Source of the DNA: Oceanicola sp.
GTDB lineage: Bacteria > Pseudomonadota > Alphaproteobacteria > Rhodobacterales > Rhodobacteraceae
NCBI GenBank assembly: GCA_017792405.1
Contig: CP051231.1
Coordinates: 26,897 to 90,896 of the forward strand
DNA: 64,000 bases
Direction: 5' to 3'
In this document: in pieces, positions 38,848-48,700 of the stretch
Position numbering within the stretch: position 1 is the stretch's first letter
Layout: each line of letters opens with the position of its first letter
Position numbers and translations under genes: made by a program
Notes under the pieces: generated by a model
The model's database searches: none
What the model was told of the DNA's origin: nothing
What the model saw: only the letters and a program-made list of their open reading frames with translations

Positions 38848-39624
38848 ATGGCTTATGAAACGATCGCCGTCGAAACCTCCGATCATGTGTGCACCATCCG
38901 CCTCAACCGGCCCGACGCGCTGAATGCGCTGAATGCGCAGCTCATTGGCGAGCTGGCCGATGCGGTGGCGGAGGCCGATGCCGACAAGGGGGTGCGCTGC
39001 CTCATCGTGACCGGCTCGGAGAAGGCCTTTGCCGCCGGGGCGGACATTTCGGAGATGGCCGACAAGGATTTTGTCGATGTCTTCATGGGCGATATGTTCG
39101 GCGCCCAGATCGATCGGATCCTGGCCTGCCGCAAGCCGATCATCGCGGCCGTCTCGGGCTATGCGCTGGGCGGCGGCTGCGAACTGGCGATGATGTGCGA
39201 TTTCATCATTGCCGCGGACACCGCCAAGTTTGGCCAGCCCGAGATCAACCTTGGCGTCATCGCCGGGATCGGCGGCACCCAGCGGCTCACCCATTTTGTC
39301 GGCAAGGCCAAGGCGATGGACATGCATCTGACCGGGCGGTTCATGGATGCCGAGGAGGCCGAGCGCTCGGGGCTGGTGAGCCGCGTGGTGCCCGCCAAGA
39401 AGCTGATGGACGAGGCCAACGCGGCGGCCCAGAAGATCGCCGAGAAATCGGCGGTGTCGGTGAAGGCGGCCAAGGAAGCGGTGAACCGCGCCTACGAGAT
39501 GCCGCTTCGCGAGGGGCTGCTCTTTGAGCGGCGGCTGTTCCACGGGCTGTTTGCCACCGAGGACCAGAAGGAAGGCATGAAGGCCTTCCTCGAAAAGCGC
39601 GAGCCGCAGTTCCGCGACAAGTAG
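38848..39624 (+). CDS. Enoyl-CoA hydratase
   Basis: The 258-aa crotonase-family protein has the oxyanion-hole segments [11 protein letters not shown] and [16 protein letters not shown], the second carrying a catalytic Glu, and a second catalytic Glu in [19 protein letters not shown]. It hydrates enoyl-CoA in fatty-acid or aromatic degradation. The start at 38848 follows AAAGGACAG. The mutM-enoyl-CoA hydratase-rpsT order is common in Rhodobacteraceae. The exact substrate is not predictable. Confidence 0.92.
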   Translation: MAYETIAVETSDHVCTIRLNRPDALNALNAQLIGELADAVAEADADKGVRCLIVTGSEKAFAAGADISEMADKDFVDVFMGDMFGAQIDRILACRKPIIAAVSGYALGGGCELAMMCDFIIAADTAKFGQPEINLGVIAGIGGTQRLTHFVGKAKAMDMHLTGRFMDAEEAERSGLVSRVVPAKKLMDEANAAAQKIAEKSAVSVKAAKEAVNRAYEMPLREGLLFERRLFHGLFATEDQKEGMKAFLEKREPQFRDK

Positions 39625-39647
39625 TGGGCGCGTGGTGCGCCTCGACA

Positions 39648-39687
39648 GGTGCGCCGTGAATGCGCACCCTACGGTGCGGTGAGCACC
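39648..39687. repeat. Intergenic palindromic element
   Basis: GGTGCGC (39648-39654) pairs with GCGCACC (39662-39668), and GGTGC (39673-39677) with GCACC (39683-39687). The string GCGCACCCTACGG between the hairpins looks like a short interspersed repeat I associate with Rhodobacterales genomes; this is from memory. It lies just after the enoyl-CoA hydratase stop and may end that transcript. Confidence 0.45.
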
Positions 39688-39714
39688 GCAGGGCGGCGGC
39701 GATGCACAACGGGG

Positions 39715-39743
39715 TTGGCAACGGCCGCCCAAGAGTGTAAACG
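39715..39743 (+). promoter_or_regulatory. Weak candidate promoter for rpsT
   Basis: TTGGCA (39715-39720) and TAAACG (39738-39743) are 17 bp apart. Transcription from near 39750 would give a leader of about 127 nt before rpsT. Confidence 0.3.
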
Positions 39744-39876
39744 CCCGCCGATACATGCGTGTGAGGCCCGCTCTGGCCAGAATCGCCCGGTAGCGAACCC
39801 GGGGTCGGACTCTTCCCGCGCAATTCAGTTTTGAACGCCGCACCAAGGCAAGACCCGACGAAAGAGAGACACACAC

Positions 39877-40143
39877 ATGGCCAACTCGCCCCAGTCCAAG
39901 AAACGCGCCCGCCAGAACGAAGCCCGCTTTGCCGTGAACAAGGCCCGCCGTTCGCGGATTCGGACCTACCTGCGCAAGGTCGAGGAAGCGATCGCCTCCG
40001 GTGACAAGGACGCGGCCACCGCTGCCCTCCGTGCCGCCCAGCCCGAGCTGATGCGTGGCGTGACCAAAGGCGTCTACCACAAGAACACCGCTGCACGGAA
40101 AATGTCGCGCCTCACCTCCCGCGTGAAGGCCATCGGCGCCTGA
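39877..40143 (+). CDS. rpsT: 30S ribosomal protein S20
   Basis: The 88-aa basic protein starts [17 protein letters not shown] and has the S20 helical pattern [19 protein letters not shown] and then [18 protein letters not shown]. It binds 16S rRNA early in small-subunit assembly. Expression as a single gene is suggested by its own leader and a canonical terminator 24 bp after the stop. The leader contains no clear ribosome site beyond GAAAGAGAG. Confidence 0.97.
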   Translation: MANSPQSKKRARQNEARFAVNKARRSRIRTYLRKVEEAIASGDKDAATAALRAAQPELMRGVTKGVYHKNTAARKMSRLTSRVKAIGA

Positions 40144-40165
40144 GTCGCTGCGACATAAATGCCAT

Positions 40166-40197
40166 GGGGCGCCACCTTCGGGCTGGCGCCCTTTTTT
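40166..40197 (+). terminator. Rho-independent terminator of rpsT
   Basis: GGGCGCCA (40167-40174) and TGGCGCCC (40184-40191) form a perfect 8-bp stem with a TTCG-containing loop, followed by six T residues. Canonical shape. Confidence 0.9.
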
Positions 40198-40213
40198 GTT
40201 CTCACAAAGCGCG

Positions 40214-40236
40214 AGAGCCCTAAAAACTAGGGCTTT
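40214..40236 (+). terminator. Second hairpin downstream of rpsT
   Basis: AGCCCTA (40216-40222) and TAGGGCT (40228-40234) pair perfectly around AAAAC; two flanking pairs (one of them G-U) extend the stem, and TTTC follows from 40234. It could back up the main rpsT terminator. Confidence 0.5.
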
Positions 40237-40250
40237 CAGAGAGGTGGCGA

Positions 40251-40334
40251 GATTCGCTCCGGAAAAGAGTGAGTCAAGTCAAAAGGTCAGTTGCCGGGCC
40301 GCGCGGGCGCTTGCTATCACCGGTCCTGCGATTC
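40251..40334. promoter_or_regulatory. Cluster of three GANTC methylation sites
   Basis: GATTC at 40251-40255, GAGTC at 40271-40275 and GATTC at 40330-40334 fall within 84 bp upstream of dnaA. GANTC is the CcrM methylation target in alphaproteobacteria, and the window encodes GcrA, which reads it. In Caulobacter the methylation state of GANTC near dnaA affects its transcription. Confidence 0.5.
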
Positions 40335-40669
40335 ACGTCGCCTAGGGGGGACATGGTCGTTTCCGGCCAGTTTCGGAGCTTCTGGGGAAGCGCTGCACCG
40401 AGACAAACGGACGGAGACGGGTTGCTGTCAAATTGACGCCAGAGGAATGGGGTAACGCCGTTCTGCTGGTGACGCTGCTGCTGACGCAACATGTCCGAAG
40501 ATGATGTCACTGGCCGCCGGGCAAGGCTTGCGCCCGGGAGGTCCGCCTTTTGAATGCTCGCACGAGCGACCCGCACGTCCGTGTGCCGGGTCATGGCACG
40601 GCATTGCCTTTTTTACCCCTTATGACGTGGGCCGCATGTGTGCGGGCCGCCGTGATTTGGCAGGGGCGG

Positions 40670-40690
40670 TTTGTTTGGGTGTGAAACAAA
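40670..40690 (+). promoter_or_regulatory. Inverted repeat adjoining the dnaA ribosome site
   Basis: TTTGTTT (40670-40676) and AAACAAA (40684-40690) are perfect complements around GGGTGTG. The repeat ends a few bases before the AAAAAGGGA ribosome site and 24 nt before the dnaA ATG. It may be a regulator site or an mRNA hairpin affecting dnaA translation. Confidence 0.45.
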
Positions 40691-40714
40691 CATAAAAAGG
40701 GACGGGAAATTCGG

Positions 40715-42130
40715 ATGCCACAAAGCAGATGGGGCCAGGTCAGTCAGTCGCTGAAGTCGACGGTGGGGCAGAACAACTTCAAGACCTGGATCGAGCCGCT
40801 CAAGCTGAACAGCCTTGAAGACGGCGTTGCGCATTTCGAGGTTCCGACGAACTTCTTTGGCAACTGGGTGAGCCGGAACTTCTCGGACACCATCGTAAAG
40901 CACATGAGCCGCGACGGGCTCGAGGTGCGCCGGCTGGAGTTTCGGGTGCCGTCCGCCCGGAGCGGGGCCGCTGCCGCCCCCGCCTCTGCCGATGCGCCCG
41001 CCAAGGAAGCTGCCTCTCAGGGTGCGGGCCGTCCTGCTGCCGCTGCGGGTGCAGGCTCCGACACCTCCAATGGCTCCCATGACGATGACCAGCCCGGCGC
41101 CACGCTCGACGAGCGCTTCACCTTCGACAGCTTCGTTGTCGGCAAGCCGAACCAGCTCGCCTATACCGCCGCGCGCCGTGTGTCCGAAGGCGGGCCGCTG
41201 ACCTTCAACCCGCTGTTCCTCTATGGCGGCTCCGGCCTCGGCAAGACCCACCTGATGCATGCCATCGCATGGGCGCTGAAGGAGAACTGCCCGGAGAAGA
41301 AGGTGGTTTACCTCTCGTCCGACCAGTTCATGTATCGCTTTGTCCGCGCGCTGCGCGAAGACGGGATGCATGAGTTCAAAGAAGCCTTCCGCTCGGTCGA
41401 CGTGCTGATGGTGGATGACGTGCAATTCTTCGCGGGCAAGAACAGCACGCAGGAAGAGTTCTTTCATACCTTCAACGCGCTCTCCGATCAGGGTAAGCAG
41501 ATCGTCATCAGCGCCGACCGCGCGCCGCATGACATCAAGAAGATCGAGGACCGGATCGCCAGCCGCTTGGCCTCTGGCCTCGTCGTTGACCTGCACCCGA
41601 CCGATTACGAGCTGCGCCTCGGCATCCTTCAGCAGAAGGCGGATTTCTACCGGAGCCACTATGGCAACCTCGAGATCGGCAAGCATGTGCTGGAGTTCCT
41701 CGCGCACCGGATCACCGGCAACGTCCGCACGCTGGAAGGCGCGCTGACCCGGATCTTCGCCTTTGGCAACCTCGTGGGCCGCGAAGTGACGCTGGACATG
41801 GTGCAGGAGTGCCTTGCCGACCTGCTCCGCGCCTCCGAGCGCAAGCTGACCATCGAAGAGATCCAGCGTCGGGTGTGCGAGCATTACAACGTGCGCATCT
41901 CCGACATGAACGGCCCCAAGCGGCACCGCACCATTGCCCGCCCGCGGCAGGTTGCGATGTTCCTCGCCAAGGGTCTCACCTCGCGCTCGCTGCCCGAGAT
42001 TGGTCGCCGCTTTGGCAACCGCGATCACACCACGGTGCTCTATGCCGTACGCAAGATCGAAGAGATGATCCAGACCGACAGCACGCTCGCCGATGACATC
42101 GAGATGCTGAAGCGGATGCTGGAAGCCTGA
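40715..42130 (+). CDS. dnaA: Chromosomal replication initiator protein DnaA
   Basis: The 471-aa AAA+ protein binds DnaA boxes and opens the origin. Domain I is at the N-terminus (LKSTVGQNNFKTWIEPLKL), a low-complexity Ala/Ser linker (about 85-125) forms domain II, then Walker A GGSGLGKTH, Walker B VLMVDDVQFF and the C-terminal helix-turn-helix with GNRDHTTVLYAVRKIE. The ATG at 40715 follows AAAAAGGGACGGG. It is the first gene of the dnaA-dnaN-recF block. Confidence 0.98.
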   Translation: MPQSRWGQVSQSLKSTVGQNNFKTWIEPLKLNSLEDGVAHFEVPTNFFGNWVSRNFSDTIVKHMSRDGLEVRRLEFRVPSARSGAAAAPASADAPAKEAASQGAGRPAAAAGAGSDTSNGSHDDDQPGATLDERFTFDSFVVGKPNQLAYTAARRVSEGGPLTFNPLFLYGGSGLGKTHLMHAIAWALKENCPEKKVVYLSSDQFMYRFVRALREDGMHEFKEAFRSVDVLMVDDVQFFAGKNSTQEEFFHTFNALSDQGKQIVISADRAPHDIKKIEDRIASRLASGLVVDLHPTDYELRLGILQQKADFYRSHYGNLEIGKHVLEFLAHRITGNVRTLEGALTRIFAFGNLVGREVTLDMVQECLADLLRASERKLTIEEIQRRVCEHYNVRISDMNGPKRHRTIARPRQVAMFLAKGLTSRSLPEIGRRFGNRDHTTVLYAVRKIEEMIQTDSTLADDIEMLKRMLEA

Positions 42131-42313
42131 GCCGGGCGGTGGGCGGATTGCCCACCTCAAGGCACAAATCCGGCGGTGGTACGAAGCCCCGCCGGAGCTG
42201 TTGCAGGAGGCGCCCTTGACGCCCCTGCAAAACTCACGAAACTGCGAGAAACAACTTGCCTGCGGGGGGGATTTGCATAGTCTGCGCCTCCCGGCACCAT
42301 GGGGGACTGAGCA

Positions 42314-43432
42314 ATGAAATTCTCGATCGAGCGGGCCGTTCTGCTGAAGGCCATCGCGCAGGCGCAATCGGTTGTGGAGCGACGCAACACCATTCCGATT
42401 TTGGCCAATGTGCTGATCGAGGCCGAGGGCGATGGCGTGCAGTTCCGCGCGACGGACCTTGATATCGAGGTGGTCGACAAAGCCCCGGCGATGGTCGAGA
42501 AGGCGGGCGCGACGACAGTGAGCGCGGTGACGCTGCACGAGATCGTCCGCAAGCTGCCCGATGGCGCGCAGGTGCAACTCTCTGACGACTCTGCCGCTGG
42601 CCGGCTGACGGTGGAGGCGGGGCGCTCCAACTTCTCGCTTGCCACGCTGCCGAAAGAGGATTTTCCGGTCATGGCGTCGAGCGAGTACGGCGCCAACTTC
42701 AGCGCAGGTGCGGCCACGCTGCGGCGGCTGTTCGACAAGAGCAAGTTTGCGATTTCGACCGAGGAAACGCGGTACTACCTGAACGGTGTTTACATGCATG
42801 TGGCCACCGGCGAAGACGGGCAGGCGCTGCGCTGCGTGGCGACCGATGGTCACCGGCTGGCCCGTGTGGATGCGCCGCTGCCCGAGGGCGCCGAGACGAT
42901 GCCGGGCGTGATCGTGCCGCGCAAGACGGTGGGCGAGCTGCGCAAGCTGCTGGATGACGACGAGGCGCAGATTGCCGTGTCGGTCAGCGAGACCAAGGTA
43001 CGCTTTGCGACGCCCGAGATCACCCTGACCAGCAAGGTGATCGACGGCACCTTCCCCGATTACACCCGGGTCATCCCGACCGGTAACACCAAGAAGCTCG
43101 AGGTGGATGCCGCCGAGTTCGCCAAGGCCGTCGATCTGGTGTCGACCGTCAGCAGCGAGCGCAGCCGTGCGGTGAAGCTCTCGCTCGACGAAGACCGGCT
43201 GGTGCTTTCGGTCAACTCGCCTGACAGCGGCGCGGGCTCGGCCGAGCTGGCGGTGGCCTATGGCGACGAGCATCTGGAGATCGGCTTCAACGCCAAATAT
43301 CTCACCGAGATCGCCAGCCAGGTGGACCGGGAGAACGCGGTGTTCATGTTCAACTCCGCGGGCGACCCGACCCTGATGCGCGAAGGCTCCGACACCTCGG
43401 CGCTCTATGTCGTGATGCCGATGCGGGTTTGA
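42314..43432 (+). CDS. dnaN: DNA polymerase III beta subunit (sliding clamp)
   Basis: The 372-aa protein is the ring clamp that tethers the replicase. It shows the DnaN start MKFSIERAVLLKAIAQAQSVVERRNTIPILANVLI (residues 1-35) and the family end VVMPMRV. Three clamp repeats of about 120 residues are present. The 183-bp gap after dnaA contains a possible weak promoter (TTGCCT near 42256) but no gene. recF follows closely. Confidence 0.97.
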   Translation: MKFSIERAVLLKAIAQAQSVVERRNTIPILANVLIEAEGDGVQFRATDLDIEVVDKAPAMVEKAGATTVSAVTLHEIVRKLPDGAQVQLSDDSAAGRLTVEAGRSNFSLATLPKEDFPVMASSEYGANFSAGAATLRRLFDKSKFAISTEETRYYLNGVYMHVATGEDGQALRCVATDGHRLARVDAPLPEGAETMPGVIVPRKTVGELRKLLDDDEAQIAVSVSETKVRFATPEITLTSKVIDGTFPDYTRVIPTGNTKKLEVDAAEFAKAVDLVSTVSSERSRAVKLSLDEDRLVLSVNSPDSGAGSAELAVAYGDEHLEIGFNAKYLTEIASQVDRENAVFMFNSAGDPTLMREGSDTSALYVVMPMRV

Positions 43433-43463
43433 GGTCGCGCGGGTTTTGGCCCGCGCAACGCTG

Positions 43464-44582
43464 ATGCCCCGCCTCGCCCTCACATCCCTGACTCTCTCGC
43501 ACTTCCGCTCGCATCGCCGGGCGGAAATGGCGCTGGATGGCCGCCCGGTCGCCCTTTGGGGGCCGAACGGGGCCGGCAAGACCAATGTGCTGGAAGCGGT
43601 GTCGATGCTTTCACCGGGGCGCGGGCTGCGGCGGGCTTCGGCGGAAGAAATAGCACGCGCACCCGAGGCGCTGGGCTGGAAGGTGAAGGCCGAGCTGGCC
43701 TCGCTGGGGCATATGCACGAGTTGGAAACATGGGCCGATGCCGGGGCCACGGGCCGGGCGGTGAAGATCGACGGCAAACCCGCCGCGCAGGTGGCGCTGG
43801 GGCGGCTGGCGCGGGTCGTCTGGCTGGTGCCCTCGATGGACAGGCTCTGGATCGAGGGGGCGGAGGGACGGCGGCGCTTTCTGGACCGCATCGTGCTGAG
43901 CTTCGAGCCGGCCCATGGCGAGGCGGTGCTGGCCTACGAGAAGGCGATGCGCGAGCGCAACCGGCTGCTCAAGGACATGGTGCGCGATCCCCATTGGTAT
44001 GCCGCGCTGGAGGCCCGGATGGGCGAGGAAGGCGCGCGGATTCACCGGAACCGGGAAGAGGCGCTCACGCGGCTGGCCGAGGCGCAGGGGGAGGCGGATG
44101 GGGCCTTTCCAGCCGCCGAGCTGGTGCTGACCCACCCCGAGCCGGCCTGCGATGCGCCGGGGGAGGCGGAGGCACTGGTGGCCGCTTTGGCGGAGGGCCG
44201 CGCCCGCGACCTTGCGGCCACCCGCACCCTGACCGGGCCGCACCGGGCCGACCTTGATGCGACCTACATCGCCAAGGGCACGCCCGCCCGGCTGTGCTCG
44301 ACGGGGGAGCAGAAGGCGCTTCTGCTGTCGCTGATCCTCGCCAATGCGCGGGCGCTGGCGGAGGATTTCGGCGCGCCGCCGCTATTGCTGCTCGACGAGG
44401 TGGCCGCCCACTTGGACGCCGGGCGGCGGGCGGCACTTTATGCCGAGATCGAGCGGCTCGGCGCGCAGGCGTTCATGACCGGCACCGGGGCGGAGCTGTT
44501 CGAGGAGCTGGGCGGCAAGGCGCAGCACTTTGAGGTGACGGAGGACGGCGGACTTTCAACCGTCAGCGAGGTGACGGTGTGA
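43464..44582 (+). CDS. recF: DNA replication and repair protein RecF
   Basis: The 372-aa SMC-like ATPase helps load RecA at gaps. Walker A is [13 protein letters not shown], the ABC-type signature STGEQKALLLSLILANA and Walker B LLLLDEVAAHLD. The start MPRLALTSLTL at 43464 was preferred over a TTG at 43446. Its stop overlaps the GTG start of the next gene, so the downstream DUF1697 protein is coupled to it. Confidence 0.95.
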   Translation: MPRLALTSLTLSHFRSHRRAEMALDGRPVALWGPNGAGKTNVLEAVSMLSPGRGLRRASAEEIARAPEALGWKVKAELASLGHMHELETWADAGATGRAVKIDGKPAAQVALGRLARVVWLVPSMDRLWIEGAEGRRRFLDRIVLSFEPAHGEAVLAYEKAMRERNRLLKDMVRDPHWYAALEARMGEEGARIHRNREEALTRLAEAQGEADGAFPAAELVLTHPEPACDAPGEAEALVAALAEGRARDLAATRTLTGPHRADLDATYIAKGTPARLCSTGEQKALLLSLILANARALAEDFGAPPLLLLDEVAAHLDAGRRAALYAEIERLGAQAFMTGTGAELFEELGGKAQHFEVTEDGGLSTVSEVTV

Positions 44583-45097
44583 GGCAGGTTTTGCTGCTGA
44601 GGGGCATCAACGTGGGCGGCCACGGCAAGCTGCCGATGGCGGAACTGCGAATGCTGCTGGAGGGCCTCGGGGCCACGGGGGTGCAGAGCTATATCCAGTC
44701 GGGCAACGTGGTGCTGAGCAATGCGCCCGTGGTGGAGCAGATCGAAGCGGCGATCGAGGTGGGGTTCGGCTTTCGGCCTGCTTGCCTCTTGATCGGGGCG
44801 GATGACTGGCGGGCGGCAATGGAGGCGGACCCGTTCAAGGAGGCGCGGGAGACGCCGAAGCTGCTGCATTACTTCTTCTGCGCGCGCCAACCTGCGGCTG
44901 ACATGCTGGCGGTCGAAAAGGCGTTGGAGAATGCAGAGCGGGCCGAGCTGCTGGGCAGGGTGCTCTACTTTCATGCACCGAACGGCATGGGCAAATCGAA
45001 GTTTCCGGCCAAGGTGGAGCGGCTCTTGGGCACACCCGCCACGGCGCGCAACTTTGCCACCGTCGCCAAGCTCGCGGAGATGCTGGACGCGCCATGA
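44579..45097 (+). CDS. DUF1697 family protein
   Basis: The 172-aa protein begins with the DUF1697 pattern VLLLRGINVGGHGKLPMAELR and then VQSYIQSGNVVLSN, and ends FPAKVERLLGTPATARNFATVAKLAEML. Function of this family is unknown. Translation starts at GTG 44579, inside the recF stop, and its own stop overlaps the LysE start. Insertion between recF and gyrB is unusual for core replication operons. Confidence 0.88.
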   Translation: MRQVLLLRGINVGGHGKLPMAELRMLLEGLGATGVQSYIQSGNVVLSNAPVVEQIEAAIEVGFGFRPACLLIGADDWRAAMEADPFKEARETPKLLHYFFCARQPAADMLAVEKALENAERAELLGRVLYFHAPNGMGKSKFPAKVERLLGTPATARNFATVAKLAEMLDAP

Positions 45098-45714
45098 CGA
45101 TCACTCCTGCCGAGCTGGGGCTTTATGCCTTTGCGCTCCTGATCCTGTTTCTGACCCCCGGCCCGGTGTGGATGGCGCTCACCGCGCGGGCGCTTTCGGG
45201 GGGCTTTCATGCGGCATGGCCGCTGGCGATGGGCGTGGTCATCGGCGATGTGCTCTGGCCCTTCCTTGCGATCTACGGGATCACATGGGTGACGACCGTC
45301 TTTGCCGGGTTCATGACGGTGCTGAAGTTCGTCGCCGCCGCGATCTTCCTCGTGATGGGGGCGCTGATCCTGCGCAATGCGGGCAAGTCGATTGCCACCG
45401 ACAGCCGGTTGACCCGCCCCGGCATGTGGGCCGGGTTCGCCGCCGGGGTGGCGGTGATTCTGGCCAACCCAAAGGCGATCCTGTTCTACATGGGTGTGCT
45501 GCCGGGGTTCTTTGACTTGACGCAGGTGACATGGGGCGACATCGCCACCATCACCGCGATCTCTGCGGTGGTGCCGCTGGTGGGCAACCTCTTTTTCGCG
45601 CTGATGATCGACCGGGCGCGGCGGCTACTCGCGTCGCCGAAGGCGCTGCGGCGGACGAACATCGTGGCAGGGAGCCTGTTGATCGTGGTGGGGCTGATCA
45701 TTCCGTTCACCTGA
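45094..45714 (+). CDS. LysE/RhtB-family amino acid exporter
   Basis: The 206-aa protein has six predicted membrane helices and the LysE-type N-terminus FLTPGPVWMALTARALSGGFHAAWPLAMGVVIGD. This family exports amino acids such as lysine, homoserine or threonine; the substrate here is unknown. The ATG overlaps the DUF1697 stop (ATGA), so recF-DUF1697-LysE form one coupled unit. Confidence 0.9.
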   Translation: MTITPAELGLYAFALLILFLTPGPVWMALTARALSGGFHAAWPLAMGVVIGDVLWPFLAIYGITWVTTVFAGFMTVLKFVAAAIFLVMGALILRNAGKSIATDSRLTRPGMWAGFAAGVAVILANPKAILFYMGVLPGFFDLTQVTWGDIATITAISAVVPLVGNLFFALMIDRARRLLASPKALRRTNIVAGSLLIVVGLIIPFT

Positions 45715-45762
45715 CGGAAAACGTCACTGGCGTTCAGGGGCTTGCCCGGTATCCTGCCGGAA

Positions 45763-48700
45763 ATGCGACTGCTCGTTCTTGTCATCCTTTGCATCACGGC
45801 CCTGCCTGCCCTCGCTGAAAAGCGGGTTGCGCTGGTGATCGGGAATGACCGGTACGAGGCGATGCGCCCGCTACGAAATGCGGCGAATGATGCCGATACG
45901 GTGGGCGCCGCGCTGGAGGCGCTGGGCTTTGAGGTGGCCTATGAGCGCGACCGCGACAAGCGGCGGATGGAGCGGGCGCTGGAAGACCTCGAGTATGACG
46001 GCGAGGGCGCCGATGTGGCGTTGGTTTACTTCGCGGGTCATGGCTTTGAGGTGGGGGGCGACAACCGGCTGCTGCCGGTGGATGGCGACGGCGAGAGCAT
46101 CGAGAGCCTCATGGAGACCTCGCTAAGCCTGGGCAAAATTCGCGCCCGGGTGGCAAAGATAGCGCCGGTGGCGGTGGTGCTGGTGGATGCCTGCCGGGTG
46201 GACCCGTTTGAGGGCGCTACGGATGGCCGGGCGGCGATTGCGCTGAAGGCGGGCGAGGCGCCGGGCTTTGCCGCGGTGCCCCGGGCGGAGGGCACGCTGA
46301 TCGGCTTTTCCACCGCGCCGGGGGCGGTGGCGCTGGACGGGGAGGGCAGCAACTCGCCCTTCGCCGCCGCGCTGGCAAGGCATCTGGAGACGCCGGGGCT
46401 GGAGGTGCGCTCGGTGCTGACGCTGGTGCAACAGGAGGTTTATGACCGGACGCGGGGCGCGCAGCTTCCTTACGTGGAGAGTGCACTGCCGCGGCTCTTT
46501 TTTGCCGCCGGGCAGAGTGATGCCTTGCCCGAGCGGGAGCGGCTGCTCTTGGCGATGGCCGACCTCACGCCGGACCTGCGGGCCGAGGTGGAGCGGGTCG
46601 CTACGGACGCGCAGGTGCCGCTGGCGCCGATCTACGGCGCGCTGCTGGCCGCGGAACTGACCGAGGCCTCGCCCACCGAGCGGGCCGAGAAGCTGGCGGA
46701 GGCGGCGCGGGCCTTCAACGACACGCAGGCGCAACTGCGCGAGCTCTCGGCCTCCGATGGCGAGGTGGCGGAATTGCGGGATGTGGCGGAGAGCCAGCTG
46801 TCGCTCGGGGATTTCACCGGCGCGTTGGAGACGCTGGATGAGGCGATTGCGCGCGACCGGGCCTCGGGCGATGCGCTGGCCGAGAACCTCGTGGCACGGC
46901 GGCTCTCGGAGGCGGACACGCTGGTGCTGAAGGCGGGGTTTGCCCGCACCCGGCTGGACTATGCGCAGGCCATCGAGGCGCTGGCGCGGGCCTCGGCGCT
47001 GCACGTCGAACTGGCCGGGCTGGTCACGGACGAGGCCCACCGCCGCGCACGCGTGGAGGTGGCCCGCGAGCTGGGCGAGCTGCGCCGGATCACCGGGGAC
47101 GGTCCGGGCGCGCGGGCAGCCTTTGACGAGATGCTGACAGCGGCCAAGGTGCTGTTGGTGATTGCCCCCTCCGAAGAGGCGGCGCTGCTGGTGTTTCGGG
47201 CGCATATGGAGATCGGCTATGCGCAAATGGCGTCGGCGGATTTTGGCGGCGCGATCGACAGTTTCGCCACCGCGATCGACGCGCTGCGGGCCACCGATCA
47301 GACGGGCAAGCTGCATGAGCTGAACATGTGGGCCGCCGAGGTTGCGGTGGGCGATACGGCGATGGCGCTGGGCAGCTACCGCTCGGCCCTGCGCAGCTAC
47401 ACCACGGCCAACGAGCGGATCACAAAGGCGCTGCCGGAGATGCCGGAGGACGCCGAGGAGCGGCTGAAGCTGGCCACGAGCTACGAGCGGCTGGGCGACG
47501 CCCAGATGGCGCTGGGCCTCTCCGAGGAGGCGTTTGACACCTACTGGAAGGGGTTCGACAGCGTCGGCAATTGGGGCACGGTCATCAAGGGCGATCCGGC
47601 ATTGCGAAGCCAGATGATGCTTCGGATCGGGCAGATCGGCACGAAGGCGGGCCGCGCGGCGCTGGTGAACAAGGAGTTCGCCACCGCGCTGGCCTATCTG
47701 GAGCGGATGGTCGAGTTCCTCCGCACGGCCTACGAGGAAGACCCGCAGCAGGTGGAGATGCAGCAGCGCTATGCCGCCGCGCTGGCGAGCCTTGGCGACG
47801 CGCAGATGCGCCATTCAGACCATGCGGCGGCTTCGAAGAGCCTGACGCAGGCGATTGCCCTGCTGGAGCCGCTCATCGCGCTCGACCCGGGCAATGCGAA
47901 CTACCGCTACGAGCTGGCGCTGGCATGGTCGCTCTATGGCGAGCAGCAGGTGGTGGACCAGCAGTGGGACAGCGCGCTGGAATACCTCGCCGCCGCCATC
48001 GGGGCGATGGACGACCTGTTCGAGATCAACAGCTCCAACGCGATCTGGCTCTGGGAATATGCCGATATGCACCAGCGCCGGGGGCGGCTGGCCGAGCAGC
48101 GCGAGCGGTTTGCCGTGGCGATGGAGGATTATGCGGTGGCGGCGCGCTACTCGGGCATCATGTCGGAGTTTCAGGCCGACAGCCCGCAGGGCCGGACGCG
48201 CCATGCGCAGAACCTCTTCTACCTCGGCAACATGCAGATCACCCTTGGACAGTGGGACCAGGCGGCGGTCACGCAGAGCGAGTTGGCGGCGCTGCTGGAG
48301 CAGATTGCCGTGGAGGAGCCGGGCAACGTCATGCGGGTGGGCGAGCTGGCGATGGCGCAGCTGCGGCTGGGCGATGCGCAGGGCTGGCTGGGGCAGGATG
48401 CCGCCGCCGCAGAGGGGTTTGCCGCCGCGCTTGAGGGGTTCGATGCCGTGCTGGCCGTCCGCTACGACTACAACGCCTGGTATTGGGCGGCGAAGACCGA
48501 GGAGGTCTGGGCCGAAATGGAGCGGCGCTATGGCCGGGGCGAGGCGGCGCTGGTCCACCACCGCGAGGCGCTGCGGCGGCGGGAAGGGCTGCTGGAGAAA
48601 CGCGACAACCGCTGGCACATCGGCCACCTCGTAGGGCTCAGCCACGAGCAGATCGGCACGGTGCTGGCCGAGCTGGGCCGCAAGGAGGAGGCGATTGAGG

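Larger units (their letters stand above)
40198..40714. other. Long non-coding region before dnaA
   Basis: This 517-bp stretch has no gene I can support. It holds a second hairpin after rpsT (40214-40236), three GANTC sites in its left part (40251-40334), a short GTGCC/GGCAC repeat (40583-40599), and an inverted repeat next to the dnaA ribosome site (40670-40690). I found no DnaA box (TTATNCACA or a close match) on either strand and no TTAA-N7-TTAA CtrA site, so it is not called as the origin. The dnaA promoter must lie here, but no convincing -35/-10 pair stood out. Confidence 0.6.

Noticed and set aside
39625..39876. Small gene between enoyl-CoA hydratase and rpsT
   Set aside because: A 61-aa frame exists (39649-39834), but it is overlaid by hairpins and lacks a ribosome site; the region reads as repeat plus rpsT leader.
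40274..40594. 106-aa frame on the minus strand upstream of dnaA
   Set aside because: No ribosome site, no family resemblance and mixed composition; treated as non-coding.
40198..40714. Chromosome replication origin
   Set aside because: Position next to dnaA is suggestive, but no DnaA-box cluster or AT-rich unwinding element was seen, and in alphaproteobacteria the origin is often elsewhere. A GC-skew plot of the whole genome would decide.
40613..43891. 1092-aa open frame opposite dnaA and dnaN
   Set aside because: It spans two certain genes and the dnaA promoter region on the other strand; composition is that of a codon-bias artefact.
46123..47814. 563-aa open frame opposite the caspase-TPR gene
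   Set aside because: Shadow frame; Arg/His/Leu-rich without domains, while the + strand shows a signal peptide and a caspase dyad.
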